The notes: generated from the letters alone by a model not told the origin. A stretch of 64,000 nucleotides of DNA from Lichenicoccus roseus (GCF_005844085.1 NZ_VCDI01000003.1:186001-250000); one strand, 5' to 3'. Shown: positions 27,566 to 37,460, numbered from the stretch's first letter. Translations and numbers: made by a program.

Positions 27566-29629
27566 ATGACCACTGGTCATTTCGATCACCTGAAGGCGAC
27601 CTATTTCCAGGAATGCGGAGAACTGCTCGACAGCGCCTACGCGAGCCTGACGGCGCTCGATGAGGGACGGCAGGATCAGGACACCATCCATGCAATCTTT
27701 CGCGCCTTCCATTCGATCAAGGGCGGGGGCGGCGCCTTCGGCTTCGACCGCATGGTCGCCTTCGCGCACGTGCTCGAGACGCTTCTCGACCTGGTACGCG
27801 ACGGCAGGATCGCCGCCGGCGCCCCGGTCATCGCCCTGCTGCTGCGCGCCACGGACGCGCTGAGCGACCTGGTCGCGGCGGAGCGCACCGCGATCCCGGC
27901 GCGCGAGGGCTTCGAGGACGCGCTTCTTGTCGAACTCGCCGCCTGCGCGTCGCCGGAACTGGCACAGGCGAACCCGATCGCACAGCCGCCGGCCCGGGAA
28001 GCGCCGCAGCATACGGAGGATGCTGTCCTGTACGAGATCCGCTTCACACCGCATGTCCTGCTCTATCGCAATGCGAACGAGCCACTGCTGCTGATACGCG
28101 CACTGAACCGCCTCGGCGAGACGACCTTGTGCGTCGATCTCTCCCGCCTGCCACCGCTCGAGCAGCTGGAGCCCGAGCATGCCTACATCGGCTGGACCAT
28201 GCGGCTCTCGACCTCGGCCGGACCGGCTCGTATCGAGGAGATCTTCGATTTCGTCTCCGACCAGTGCGATCTCGTGATCGAGCCGGTCGAGGCCGTGGAT
28301 CGCGGGCGCGGGACGCAATCCGCAGCCGTCGATACCGCGACCGCGCCGCCACCGCCGGCTCCCCGCCGTGGCGAGGCTCATGTTGCACCGACCACGGTCC
28401 GTGTCGACGTGCAGAAGGTCGATCGCCTGGTCAACCTGGTGGGCGAGCTGGTCATCAACCAGGCGATGCTGGTGCAGTTGGGCGCCCTGCTGCCACCCGA
28501 TCTGTGCCCGGAGCTGGTTGGCGGCCTGGCGACGCTGTCGCAGCATCTGAGGGAACTGCAGGAGGGTGTGATGGCGATACGCACCCAGCCGGTCGGCTCG
28601 GTGTTCTCGCGGATGCCGAGGCTGGTGCGCGAACTCTCAGCCCAGCTCGGCAAGGATGTCCATCTCGCGATCGCTGGCGAAGGCACCGAGATCGACAAGA
28701 CGGTGATCGAGCAGCTGGCAGATCCGCTTACTCATCTGCTCCGTAATGCGCTCGATCACGGCATCGAAACGCCGGAGCGGCGGATCGCCGCCGGCAAGCC
28801 CGCGCAGGGTACCGTGCGACTGACTGCCGAACATTGTAGCGGACGCATCGTGATCGAGGTCAGCGACGATGGTCGCGGTATCGACCGCGAGCGTGTCCTG
28901 GCGCGTGCGCGGCAACGCGGGCTGGTGCCGCAGGCCGCGACGCCGAGCGAGGAGGAGATCGACAACCTGATCTTCCTCCCGGGCTTCTCGACCGTCGAAG
29001 TGGTCTCGGACGTCTCCGGCCGCGGGGTCGGCATGGACGTGGTCCGCCGCAACATACAGGCGCTCGGCGGCCGCATTACCGTGCACTCGCAACTCGGCAC
29101 CGGATCACGCTTCGTGCTGTCGCTGCCGCTCACGCTCGCCATTCTCGACGGCATGATCGTGGCGGTCGGCCGTGAGCGCTACATCGTTCCGCTGACCAAC
29201 ATCATCGAGAGCCTGCGGCCGAAGAGCGTCGACATCCACCCCGTGGTCGGCTGCGGCGAGGTTGTCGCCATCCGCGGCGATTATGTCCCGCTGATCTATC
29301 TCTCGCGGCATTTCGACATCCCGGGAGCCGCCACGGATCCGTCCCGCGCCATGGTGGTCGTGGTCGAGAGCGAAAGCTCCGGCCAGGTCGGACTGGTAGT
29401 CGACGAGTTGCTCGGGCAGCAGCAGGTAGTGGTCAAGAGCCTCGAGGAAAATTACGGCGCAGTCGATGGGGTCGGTGGCGCCACCATCCTCGGCAACGGT
29501 CGCGTTGCCCTGATCCTCGACGTAGCCGGCCTGCGCGGTGGTCAGATGCCCGCAACCTCCGGCGCGGGTCGCTCCCCGAACCTTCCATCCGCCCCCGCGT
29601 CCCCGGCCGCGGTCTCCACCATCCACTGA
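27566..29629 (+). CDS. cheA: Chemotaxis histidine kinase CheA
   Basis: A 687-residue CheA with all core domains. The Hpt domain has phospho-acceptor H49 in FRAFHSIKGGGGAFGF. A linker/P2-like region spans about 150-260. The P3 dimerisation helix pair starts at VDVQKVDRLVNLVGELVINQ. The P4 ATPase contains LTHLLRNALDHGIETPERR, DDGRGIDRERV and DVSGRGVGMDVVRRNI. The P5 CheW-like domain begins at LAILDGMIVAVGRERYIVPL. The protein ends in a Pro/Ala/Ser tail. It phosphorylates CheY and CheB under receptor control. Confidence 0.95.
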   Translation: MTTGHFDHLKATYFQECGELLDSAYASLTALDEGRQDQDTIHAIFRAFHSIKGGGGAFGFDRMVAFAHVLETLLDLVRDGRIAAGAPVIALLLRATDALSDLVAAERTAIPAREGFEDALLVELAACASPELAQANPIAQPPAREAPQHTEDAVLYEIRFTPHVLLYRNANEPLLLIRALNRLGETTLCVDLSRLPPLEQLEPEHAYIGWTMRLSTSAGPARIEEIFDFVSDQCDLVIEPVEAVDRGRGTQSAAVDTATAPPPPAPRRGEAHVAPTTVRVDVQKVDRLVNLVGELVINQAMLVQLGALLPPDLCPELVGGLATLSQHLRELQEGVMAIRTQPVGSVFSRMPRLVRELSAQLGKDVHLAIAGEGTEIDKTVIEQLADPLTHLLRNALDHGIETPERRIAAGKPAQGTVRLTAEHCSGRIVIEVSDDGRGIDRERVLARARQRGLVPQAATPSEEEIDNLIFLPGFSTVEVVSDVSGRGVGMDVVRRNIQALGGRITVHSQLGTGSRFVLSLPLTLAILDGMIVAVGRERYIVPLTNIIESLRPKSVDIHPVVGCGEVVAIRGDYVPLIYLSRHFDIPGAATDPSRAMVVVVESESSGQVGLVVDELLGQQQVVVKSLEENYGAVDGVGGATILGNGRVALILDVAGLRGGQMPATSGAGRSPNLPSAPASPAAVSTIH

Positions 29630-29653
29630 CCAGAACTCAAGGGACGACTGATA

Positions 29654-30187
29654 ATGGACCGTCCGACGTCACGAACCGGCCATCGCGGGGCCTCGAACGC
29701 CCCGGAGGCCGCTGCCGGCAACAGCAGCCAGTTCATCACCTTCACGCTCGCCGAGCAGGAATATGGTGTCGACATCATGGCCATACGCGAGATCAAGGGG
29801 TGGATCGAGACGACCTCGATCCCGCACGCTCCCGATTTCATTCGAGGCGTCATAAACCTGCGTGGCATCATCGTTCCCATCATGGATCTGCGGGCGCGCT
29901 TCGGCATGGCGCTCACCGAGCCGACGGCGATGCACGTGGTCATCATCATCACGCTCGGCACGCGCACCACCGGCCTGCTGGTCGATGCGGTCTCGGACAT
30001 CATCACGGTGGCGCCTGCCTCCATCCGGGCAATACCGGAAATGGGGGCGGGCGAGCAGGAGAGCCTGCTGACAGGTCTGGTGGCACTCGACGACCGGATG
30101 GTGTCGCTGGTTTCTCTCGAACGGCTGATCGGAACCGGCGGTGCCGCCCCGCTCATCCACGACGGCATGCTTCTGGCCGCAGCGTAG
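29654..30187 (+). CDS. cheW: Chemotaxis coupling protein CheW
   Basis: A 177-residue CheW. The SH3-like double barrel begins at FITFTLAEQEYGVDIMAIRE and continues with FIRGVINLRGIIVPIMDLRA and RTTGLLVDAVSDIITV, ending in SLVSLERLIG. It links the receptor to CheA. The first ~30 residues are a variable Ser/Ala-rich leader. It lies 24 nt after cheA. Confidence 0.95.
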   Translation: MDRPTSRTGHRGASNAPEAAAGNSSQFITFTLAEQEYGVDIMAIREIKGWIETTSIPHAPDFIRGVINLRGIIVPIMDLRARFGMALTEPTAMHVVIIITLGTRTTGLLVDAVSDIITVAPASIRAIPEMGAGEQESLLTGLVALDDRMVSLVSLERLIGTGGAAPLIHDGMLLAAA

Positions 30188-30250
30188 GGCGGGGCACTCC
30201 TGTCAGGTTCTTTTTTGCCGTTCCGGCGGCTCGATCAGCGAAAGACAATC

Positions 30251-32503
30251 ATGCTCAACGATAGCGCTCCCTCGTTCTTCAGCACCCTGATCGACCGGCG
30301 TGGCGGCCGTGAGCGCCGCGCGGCGGCGAGCGTAGAACTCAGCCGGCTGAACAGCCGGGAAGCAGCCCTCGAAGCGTTGCAGGCAAGCGTGATGCTGGTC
30401 AGCAACGACCTGGTGATAACCTACATGAACTCGGCCGCCACCGCCCTGATGCAGGCGGCGGAGCCCGAGATGCGCCGTGAGGTGCCGGGCTTCGATGCCA
30501 GGAAACTTATCGGCAGCAACGTCGACATCTTCCAGGGCAACCCATCCCTCCAGCGTCGGATGTCGGCGGTCCTGGAGGTGCCGGAAGAGGCGACCATCAA
30601 GCTCGGTACCCGTACCTTTGACGTGCGGGTGTCGTCGTTGAAGGAGAACGCGACCCGCATAGGCTTTTGCATCGAATGGTCGGATGCGGATGACCGTATC
30701 CGGTCCGTCGCCAATACCAGCCTGATCACGGCGCTCGGCCGCTCTCAGGCGGTGATCGAGTTTGCACTCGATGGCCGCGTGATCCACGCCAACGAGAATT
30801 TCCTCACGGCGATGGGCTATACGCTTGAGGAGGTTGTCGGTCAGCACCATAGCCTGTTCGTGGATGCTGCCTACCGGCAGAGCGCGCAATACAAGGCGTT
30901 CTGGGAGAAGCTTGGGCGCGGCGAGTACGATGCCGGCCAATACAAGCGCATTGCCAAGGGAGGCCGCGAGGTCTGGCTGCAGGCAAGCTACAATCCGGTC
31001 GTCGACGCACAGGGCAAGGCACTCAAGGTCGTCAAGTCGGCAACCGATATCACCGAGCAGAAGCTGCAGAATGCCGACTATACCGGCCAGCTTGCGGCCA
31101 TCGGCAAGGCCCAGGCGGTCATCGAGTTCTCGCTCGAAGGGCGGATCCTGACCGCGAACCCGAACTTCCTCAATGCCGTGGGCTACTCGATCGACGAGAT
31201 CCGTGGTCAGCATCACAGCCTGTTCGTCGATCCGGTCGACCGGCAGAGCGCCGACTACCGCATCTTCTGGGACAAGCTCGGGCGTGGCGATTACGATGCC
31301 GGCCAGTACAAGCGCATCGCCAAGGGCGGCGGCCACGTCTGGCTGCAGGCGAGCTATAATCCGATCATGGACATGAACGGAAAGCCGTTCAAGGTCGTGA
31401 AATACGCTACCGACATCACTGAGCAGGTGCGCGCCGCCGAGCTGCTTCGCCTGGCGGTGCAGCAGATCCAGGCCGTCGTCAGCAGCGCGCAGTCCAACGA
31501 CCTGAGCGAACGGGTGCCGCTCGAGGGCAAGGCTGGCGACATCCAGGGCCTGTGCGCCGGAGTGAACGGTCTCCTCGACATGATGGTCGGTGTCGTCTCC
31601 GGCATCGTGGAGGCGTCGAGCACGATTGCAACCGGCGCCCGTGAAATCTCCATGGGCAATACGGACCTCTCGCAGCGCACCGAGGAGCAGGCTTCCAGCC
31701 TGGAGCAGACCGCCGCCAGTCTCGAGGAACTCACCGCAACGGTCCGCCAGAACGCCGACAACGCCCAGCAGGCGAACAAGCTGGCTAATTCAGCATCCGA
31801 GACCGCGATCAAGGGCGGCATCGTCGTAGGCGATGTGGTTCGAACCATGGAGGGGATCAGCCAAGCGAGCCGGAAGATCACCGATATCATCGGCGTCATC
31901 GACGAGATCGCCTTCCAGACCAACATTCTCGCGCTGAATGCGGCAGTGGAAGCGGCCCGCGCCGGCGAGCAGGGCAGGGGCTTTGCCGTCGTCGCGGCCG
32001 AGGTGCGCAACCTCGCCCAGCGGAGCGCCAACGCAGCAAAGGAGATCAAGTCGCTGATCTCGGAGTCCGGGGGGAAGGTCGAGTCTGGCTCGCGGCTGGT
32101 CGCGGCGGCCGGCCAGACCATGGAGGAGATCGTCCATTCGGTGAAGCGGGTCACCGATATCATGGCCGAGATCTCCGCCGCATCGAAGGAGCAGAGCGGC
32201 GGCATCGAGCAGGTGAACACCGCGGTCATGCAGATGGACAAGATCACCCAGCAGAATGCGGCATTGGTCGAGCAGGCGGCGGCGGCGGCGAAGTCGATGG
32301 AGGACCAGACCGACGGCCTCGCCGCCATGGTCGCGGGTTTCACCCTCGGCGACGCGGTGCGGCCCGTGCCGGTCGCACAGCATGGCCCGGTAGCACGCAA
32401 GTCCGCTCCAGCCGCGCGCGTGGCGCCGGCCGCCATGCGCCGCCCGGTGCCGCAGGCCAGACAGCCTGAGCGCAGCGATGCAAACGACTGGAAGGAGTTC
32501 TGA
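30251..32503 (+). CDS. Soluble chemoreceptor with three PAS-type domains
   Basis: A 750-residue methyl-accepting protein without membrane segments. Residues ~40-150 form a PAS-like domain ([16 protein letters not shown] region). Two near-identical PAS domains follow, each with [27 protein letters not shown] or its variant, and SYNPV/I. Then come a HAMP-like stretch and the signalling hairpin [20 protein letters not shown] with [20 protein letters not shown]. It ends in DWKEF, a C-terminal pentapeptide like those that tether CheR/CheB. Cytoplasmic PAS receptors commonly sense redox or heme-bound gases, but no cofactor residue is certain here. ATG 30251 is the start. ATG 30215 is a weaker option. 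Confidence 0.92.
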   Translation: MLNDSAPSFFSTLIDRRGGRERRAAASVELSRLNSREAALEALQASVMLVSNDLVITYMNSAATALMQAAEPEMRREVPGFDARKLIGSNVDIFQGNPSLQRRMSAVLEVPEEATIKLGTRTFDVRVSSLKENATRIGFCIEWSDADDRIRSVANTSLITALGRSQAVIEFALDGRVIHANENFLTAMGYTLEEVVGQHHSLFVDAAYRQSAQYKAFWEKLGRGEYDAGQYKRIAKGGREVWLQASYNPVVDAQGKALKVVKSATDITEQKLQNADYTGQLAAIGKAQAVIEFSLEGRILTANPNFLNAVGYSIDEIRGQHHSLFVDPVDRQSADYRIFWDKLGRGDYDAGQYKRIAKGGGHVWLQASYNPIMDMNGKPFKVVKYATDITEQVRAAELLRLAVQQIQAVVSSAQSNDLSERVPLEGKAGDIQGLCAGVNGLLDMMVGVVSGIVEASSTIATGAREISMGNTDLSQRTEEQASSLEQTAASLEELTATVRQNADNAQQANKLANSASETAIKGGIVVGDVVRTMEGISQASRKITDIIGVIDEIAFQTNILALNAAVEAARAGEQGRGFAVVAAEVRNLAQRSANAAKEIKSLISESGGKVESGSRLVAAAGQTMEEIVHSVKRVTDIMAEISAASKEQSGGIEQVNTAVMQMDKITQQNAALVEQAAAAAKSMEDQTDGLAAMVAGFTLGDAVRPVPVAQHGPVARKSAPAARVAPAAMRRPVPQARQPERSDANDWKEF

Positions 32504-32513
32504 GGGCCAATTC

Positions 32514-33362
32514 GTGGTGGCACCGGCAGCAGTGGCGATCCAGGACGATCTCATCGGCCGCGAGGACTTCGACGCGATCCGGGCGCTTATGCACCGCATC
32601 GCCGGCATCAAGCTGAGTGACAGCAAGCGGGACCTGGTCTCGGGCCGCCTGCGTCGACGACTGGGAGTTCTCGGCTTGGAGAACTTCTCGCAGTACCGTC
32701 TGCTGGTCGACAGCCCCGCCGGCGACGACGAGCGACTGCAGATGATCAATGCCCTGACGACCAACCTCACCAGCTTCTTCCGCGAGGCGCATCATTTCGT
32801 GGCGCTAGCGGAGCTGCTGGACCGGATGCTCGCGACGGCTGAACAGCGCAGGCTCAGGATCTGGTCGGCCGCGTGCTCGTCCGGGGAGGAGCCGTATTCG
32901 ATCGCGATGGTGGTTCATGGCGCCTTGCAGAAAGCCGGAGCCATGAAGCGCGGTTGGGACGCGCGTATCCTGGCGACCGACATCGACAGCAACATGGTCG
33001 ACCTCGCGGCTGCCGGCAGCTACCAGGCTGAGCGGGCAGATGCGATACCGCCGCAGTTCGAGAGGCTCGTAAGACGCCGCCTGGACGGGTTGGTCGAGAT
33101 GAAGCAGGCACTGCGCGACCTGATCGCGTTCAAGCGACTCAATCTTCAAGACAAGTGGCCGATGCAGGGCCGGTTCGACGTCATATTCTGCCGCAACGTG
33201 GTGATCTATTTCGACAAGCCGACGCAGCGCCAGCTGTTCGACCGGCTCGCCGACCTGCTTCAGCCGGATGGCTGGCTATTCATCGGTCATTCCGAAAGCC
33301 TGCTCGGCGTCAGCGACCGGTTCGAGAGCCAGGGCCGCACCATCTACCGCAAGATCCGCTGA
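32514..33362 (+). CDS. cheR: Chemoreceptor methyltransferase CheR
   Basis: The N-terminal helical domain (DFDAIRALMHRIAGIKLSDS then LVSGRLRRRL) is followed by a SAM-dependent methyltransferase. That domain has TNLTSFFREAHHF, RIWSAACSSGEEPYSIAMVV (SAM motif I), ATDIDSNMVDLA and FDVIFCRNVVIYFDKPTQ. It methylates receptor glutamates. I prefer GTG 32514, which has GAGGG seven bases upstream. ATG 32478 would overlap the receptor gene by 26 nt with a weaker ribosome site. The protein is 282 residues (294 with the upstream start). Confidence 0.93.
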   Translation: MVAPAAVAIQDDLIGREDFDAIRALMHRIAGIKLSDSKRDLVSGRLRRRLGVLGLENFSQYRLLVDSPAGDDERLQMINALTTNLTSFFREAHHFVALAELLDRMLATAEQRRLRIWSAACSSGEEPYSIAMVVHGALQKAGAMKRGWDARILATDIDSNMVDLAAAGSYQAERADAIPPQFERLVRRRLDGLVEMKQALRDLIAFKRLNLQDKWPMQGRFDVIFCRNVVIYFDKPTQRQLFDRLADLLQPDGWLFIGHSESLLGVSDRFESQGRTIYRKIR

Positions 33363-33378
33363 TAGCCAGCTCCGCCAC

Positions 33379-33921
33379 ATGAAGAAAATCAAGATCGGTC
33401 CCGGCGAACATTTTGTCACGCGCGACCCCAGCCACCTGATCATAACCGTGCTGGGATCCTGCATCGCCGCCTGCATCCGCGACCCGGTCGCCGGTGCCGG
33501 CGGCATGAACCACTTCATGCTGCCGCAGAGCGATACGGGCAACTGGGGCGATGCGAGCGAAAGCATGCGCTACGGCAATTTTGCCATGGAGCGGCTGATC
33601 AACGACATACTGCAGCTCGGCGGCGTGCGGCGCCGGCTCGAGGTCAAGCTGTTCGGCGGCGGACTGATGATGGCGGACCATGCGGCGATCGGATGCAAGA
33701 ATGCGGATTTTGCCGAAGCCTATCTGCGCGCGGAAAACATGAGTGTTGCCGCGTGCGATCTGCGTGGGTTGCATGCACGACGCGTCGAATACCTGCCACT
33801 GACCGGCAAGGTCATGATGCTGCAGATCGAGTCAGCGAACAGCAAGGTCGCCAGACTGGAGCAGGGCTTTGCCCGAAGCATCCGCAAAACGCCCACCGGT
33901 TCCATCGAGCTGTTCGACTGA
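33379..33921 (+). CDS. cheD: Chemoreceptor glutamine deamidase CheD
   Basis: A 180-residue CheD. The catalytic residues are visible: Cys in TVLGSCIAACIRDP, His in GGMNHFMLPQ, and the conserved glycine loop VKLFGGGLMM. It deamidates receptor glutamines so that they can be methylated, and in some species interacts with CheC or CheY. It starts 16 nt after cheR and ends one base before cheB, so the adaptation enzymes form one translational block. No cheC is present. Confidence 0.93.
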   Translation: MKKIKIGPGEHFVTRDPSHLIITVLGSCIAACIRDPVAGAGGMNHFMLPQSDTGNWGDASESMRYGNFAMERLINDILQLGGVRRRLEVKLFGGGLMMADHAAIGCKNADFAEAYLRAENMSVAACDLRGLHARRVEYLPLTGKVMMLQIESANSKVARLEQGFARSIRKTPTGSIELFD

Positions 33922-33922
33922 A

Positions 33923-34951
33923 ATGGCAATACGGGTCCTGATCGTCGACGATTCGGCACTGATGCGCCAGCTCATGACGGAGATGCTTGCAAGCGATCCC
34001 GGCATCGAGGTGGTCGGTACGGCGGGCGATCCCTATATCGCCCGGGAGAAGATCAAGCTACTCGCCCCTGACGTTCTTACCCTCGATATCGAGATGCCGA
34101 GAATGGACGGGCTCAGCTTCCTGGAGCGCCTGATGGCCTTGCGGCCGATGCCGGTCGTGGTGGTCTCCACGCTGACGCAGCGGGGTACCGACATCGCCCT
34201 GCACGCACTGGAACTCGGTGCGGTCGATGTCGTTGCCAAGCCGACGCTCGGGGTGCGCGATGGCCTGCTCCTGTTGCGCGAGGAGCTGCTGACCAAGGTG
34301 AAGGCGGCGGCGCAGGCCAGACCGCGGGCGCGAAGCGAGCCGGCGACAAGGCTCAGACCGCGGGTCGACCCGCTGCTATCCGCGGCCGGACGCATCGTCG
34401 CGGTGGGCGCATCGACAGGCGGCGTCGAGGCGTTGCAGCGACTGCTCGTCGACCTTCCCGCAGACTGCCCGGCGATCCTGATCGCACAGCACATGCCACC
34501 CGGCTTCACCGCATCGTTTGCAAAGCGGCTGGACCAGATCTGCATGATGTCGGTCTGCGAGGCGACGGACGGCCAGGTGGTGAACCCCGGGCACGTCTAT
34601 ATCGCCAACGGAGCGCGGCATCTCGAGCTGACCCGCAGCGGTTCGCGATATTCCTGCCGGCTGCACGACGGCGCTGCGGTGTCCGGACATCGTCCTTCGG
34701 TGGATGTCTTGTTCCGGTCATTCGCCGATACCATCGGGTCGAACGCCCTGGGGATCATCCTGACCGGCATGGGGCGGGACGGCGCGGCCGGGCTGCTTGC
34801 GATGCGCCAGGCAGGGGCGCACACGCTCGGACAGAGCGAGGCGAGCTGCCTGATCTACGGGATGCCGAAGGCCGCGAAGGATATCGGGGCGGTCGAGGCG
34901 GAGATGTCTCTCGAGCATCTCGTCGGCGCCATCGTCAGGCAGTCTCGATGA
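33923..34951 (+). CDS. cheB: Chemotaxis response regulator and methylesterase CheB
   Basis: A 342-residue CheB. The receiver has VDDSALMRQLM and phospho-acceptor D55 in TLDIEMPRMDGL, with Lys in VVAKPTLG. After a basic linker comes the methylesterase with its Ser-His-Asp set: GASTGGVEAL, IAQHMPPGFT and TGMGRDGAAGL. It removes methyl groups and deamidates receptors once phosphorylated by CheA. The start ATG 33923 is 1 nt after the cheD stop. Its last 17 nt overlap an opposite-strand frame. Confidence 0.95.
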   Translation: MAIRVLIVDDSALMRQLMTEMLASDPGIEVVGTAGDPYIAREKIKLLAPDVLTLDIEMPRMDGLSFLERLMALRPMPVVVVSTLTQRGTDIALHALELGAVDVVAKPTLGVRDGLLLLREELLTKVKAAAQARPRARSEPATRLRPRVDPLLSAAGRIVAVGASTGGVEALQRLLVDLPADCPAILIAQHMPPGFTASFAKRLDQICMMSVCEATDGQVVNPGHVYIANGARHLELTRSGSRYSCRLHDGAAVSGHRPSVDVLFRSFADTIGSNALGIILTGMGRDGAAGLLAMRQAGAHTLGQSEASCLIYGMPKAAKDIGAVEAEMSLEHLVGAIVRQSR

Positions 34952-35387
34952 TCAGGCGGCGGCTGTGCAGGATGAGCACCGCGCAGGTCATCGCCAGCGC
35001 CGCTGTGTAGGCGACGACCAGTCCGCTGCCGCCGGGATGGTCGTGACGCACCTCGTGCTCCTGCGGCTGCCAGCGATCGTTCGGCTGGATCCACGCCCAC
35101 GAGACGCTGTCACGCCGGCCGACCGAGAAATTGTAGCTTGGCGGCAGTAGCCCGATGGCATCCGTCAGGCTTGTGGACCAGCAGGCAAACGGTGGTGACG
35201 TGTAGCGCTGGTACTCGATGTCCGGATGCGCGACCTGCTCCAGTTCCGCGAGTATGTCAGCAACCACCGCGTCAAGGCGCGGGCAGCCCAAGCGCGCAAC
35301 CTGTATCTCGTCGATGACGCTGCGCAGCCGCAGGTTGTTGGTTGCGTGTGGCGATGGGCGATCGAACCTCGTCGGGATGAGCGGCAT
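34935..35387 (-). CDS. Hypothetical protein with one C-terminal membrane helix
   Basis: 150 residues on the opposite strand to its neighbours, filling an otherwise empty ~500-nt gap. The soluble part contains LRSVIDEIQVARLGCPRLDA, ADILAELEQVAHPDIEYQRY and SVSWAWIQPNDRWQPQEHE. A single hydrophobic helix (GLVVAYTAALAMTCAVLIL) sits just before a basic C-terminus, which suggests a tail-anchored inner-membrane protein. I recognise no family. The aromatic-rich, non-repetitive composition argues for a real gene. Its 3' end overlaps cheB by 17 nt. Confidence 0.55.
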   Translation of the reverse strand: MPLIPTRFDRPSPHATNNLRLRSVIDEIQVARLGCPRLDAVVADILAELEQVAHPDIEYQRYTSPPFACWSTSLTDAIGLLPPSYNFSVGRRDSVSWAWIQPNDRWQPQEHEVRHDHPGGSGLVVAYTAALAMTCAVLILHSRRLIIETA

Positions 35388-35451
35388 CGCTGAGTCATGC
35401 GCCGTGGCCGGTTAACGGATCCTTAGCAAGGGCAGCCGTAGTCTGTTGAAG

Positions 35452-36102
35452 ATGACGATGTTGGTTGAACCTCTCGCCCTCGAGGGCGCCCAGGGCACGG
35501 TATCCCTCGCCGTGTGCATTCGGCGCGGTGTGTGGCTTGTCGAGACTGGCGGCCCGCCGCCGCTCCATCACGCACCTGCCGTGCTGCTGGACGGCTTCGA
35601 TGCTACCGAAAGTGCGGCGGTGTCGGTTACCACGGCGATCGCGCTGAAGGCGGATCTTGCGGCCAGCATCGCCGCCATGCTGAGCCGGGAAGGTGCAGCC
35701 ATCGCGCCGCTCGGCATACTCGCCCTACACGAGATCATCCTGAATGCTGCTCTGCACGGCAATCTCGGCATGACGTCCGGACGCCTGTCGAAATGGTCCG
35801 ACCTGGTTGCGCGCGAGGCATTGCTGGCGGACGCTCTCAGCCGCGTCGAGCTTGCCGCCCGCGTGGTGACGGTGGCGGTCGCATGGACGCCCGGGATCAG
35901 CGCCTGCGCGGCGGTGGCGGACGAGGGGGCGGGCTACCAGGTCGACGAAGCCGAACACGCATCGTCGCGTGGCAACCGGCGTGCCGCCGGGCGCGGCCTG
36001 ATGCTGGCCCACGCCGGGGCGGAAGTCGAGATCCTGCATGGCGGCTGCTGCACGCGGCTTGCGTTTCGCGTGACCGATCAGAGCTGTTCGACATCATGGT
36101 GA
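35452..36102 (+). CDS. RsbW-like anti-sigma factor kinase / GHKL ATPase
   Basis: A 216-residue protein with a GHKL ATPase fold in its C-terminal two thirds: N-box LALHEIILNAALHGNLG, G1-box AAVADEGAGYQVDEAEH, and G2-like RAAGRGLMLAHAGAEVEI. This is the RsbW/SpoIIAB type, which phosphorylates a STAS protein and holds a partner in check. The first ~75 residues are an extra domain I do not recognise. It overlaps the phosphatase gene by 7 nt. ATG 35458 or TTG 35446 are alternative starts. Confidence 0.8.
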   Translation: MTMLVEPLALEGAQGTVSLAVCIRRGVWLVETGGPPPLHHAPAVLLDGFDATESAAVSVTTAIALKADLAASIAAMLSREGAAIAPLGILALHEIILNAALHGNLGMTSGRLSKWSDLVAREALLADALSRVELAARVVTVAVAWTPGISACAAVADEGAGYQVDEAEHASSRGNRRAAGRGLMLAHAGAEVEILHGGCCTRLAFRVTDQSCSTSW

Positions 36103-37376
36103 GCGCTGCGCATGAGGCGCCGATCATCGTGCTTGACCCCGATGCAAAGGAGGGACGGCAGATCGCAGGTTGGTTGCGATCGGCCGGGCTGGACATGATC
36201 TGCACCGCGCGAACCTGTGACGAAGCGATCTTCATGCTCGGCAGGCGGCGCGCCGAGCTGCTGATCATCGGGGATGGCGTCTCTTCCATCGCCAGGCGGC
36301 GCCTGTTCGACCATGTCGCGGATTGCGGCCACGCGCTCGCGCCCAACGTCGTCTGGCTGCTGGAACCCGATAGCCGCGCGCAGAACGGACAGGATTTACG
36401 TCAGGCCCTTGGTCCCGCCGCGAACGCCTGCGACTTCGCGCCCACGCGCGACGCCGGCTCGTCGGTCATCGTCAGGCCACTCCTGGCGCAGGACGTCGTC
36501 ACTGAGGTCGGCAAGGCGATGCGGCGTCCGGACCTGCTGGGTCGCATGGATCGCGGCCGCGACAAGGCGGCGGAGCATCTGGCGGCGGCAAGACGAATGC
36601 AGCTTGGTCTGCTGCCGACAGCTGATCAACGGATCATGCTGCAAGCGGAATGCGGCATTGGCCTGGCCGACTTCTGCCAGACTGGCGATGCTGTCGGCGG
36701 TGATTTCTGGGGTGCCTGGCCCACCGGCCGCGGCCGGCTCGCACTTGCTCTGGCGGATTTCGCTGGACATGGATTGAGTGCTGCGCTGAACACCTTCAGG
36801 CTGCATGCCATCCTGTCCGAGCGCACCCTGCCGCGCGCGATGCCGGCTCGGATGACGGGCCTGCTGAACCAGCGGCTGCATGATCTGCTGCCAATCGGCC
36901 ATTACGCCACGATGATCTATGCCCAGCTCGACCCGGCCCGTCACAGGCTCGCCTGGTCCAGTTCCGGTGGCCCGCCTCCATTGTTCGTCGATGCGCACGG
37001 GGGCAGGACTCTCGAGGCGAGTGGCCTTCCACTCGGCGTGCGTGCCGGCGAGCGCTATAGCAGCAACTATGCGGATCTGCGCGGACCGGGCATCCTCTGT
37101 CTTTTTAGCGACGGGCTCTACGAAAGCGGCGCGGGCTCGGAGGATATCCCGACGGCGGCCATCGCGTCGGCCATGTCCGGAGCGGCCGCGATCGCCGCCG
37201 CCGGACGCCTCGAGGAGGCAGCCTCGAACGCCGTGCTCCAGCTCAATCTGTTGCGATCCCGGTATGGATGCCTCGACCATTCGGACGATGTCATGGCGGT
37301 CGCGGTGGCGCTCGGTCCTGCCTCCGGCGTCGAACCTCCCTCGAAGCAGGGGAATTTGTTAATGCCTGGGGGCTAG
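36096..37376 (+). CDS. PP2C/SpoIIE-type phosphatase with degenerate receiver domain
   Basis: A 426-residue RsbU-like protein. Residues ~8-130 resemble a receiver (APIIVLDPDAKEGRQIAGWL, LLIIGDG), but the conserved Lys is replaced in VIVRPLL, so phosphorylation is doubtful. A coiled linker (HLAAARRMQLGLLPTADQR) leads into the PP2C domain, where the metal-binding acids are kept: GDAVGGDFWG, ALADFAGHGLSAAL, LCLFSDGLYESG and DHSDDVMAVAVAL. It should dephosphorylate a phospho-STAS protein. It overlaps the RsbW-like gene, which makes a kinase/phosphatase pair. Confidence 0.87.
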   Translation: MVSAAHEAPIIVLDPDAKEGRQIAGWLRSAGLDMICTARTCDEAIFMLGRRRAELLIIGDGVSSIARRRLFDHVADCGHALAPNVVWLLEPDSRAQNGQDLRQALGPAANACDFAPTRDAGSSVIVRPLLAQDVVTEVGKAMRRPDLLGRMDRGRDKAAEHLAAARRMQLGLLPTADQRIMLQAECGIGLADFCQTGDAVGGDFWGAWPTGRGRLALALADFAGHGLSAALNTFRLHAILSERTLPRAMPARMTGLLNQRLHDLLPIGHYATMIYAQLDPARHRLAWSSSGGPPPLFVDAHGGRTLEASGLPLGVRAGERYSSNYADLRGPGILCLFSDGLYESGAGSEDIPTAAIASAMSGAAAIAAAGRLEEAASNAVLQLNLLRSRYGCLDHSDDVMAVAVALGPASGVEPPSKQGNLLMPGG

Positions 37377-37460
37377 CATCCGGGATGACGAGAGGCGTCT
37401 TCGTTCCCGAAGGTGATCAAGGCCGATCGTCGGCACATTCATAGGAAGGACGATCATCGT

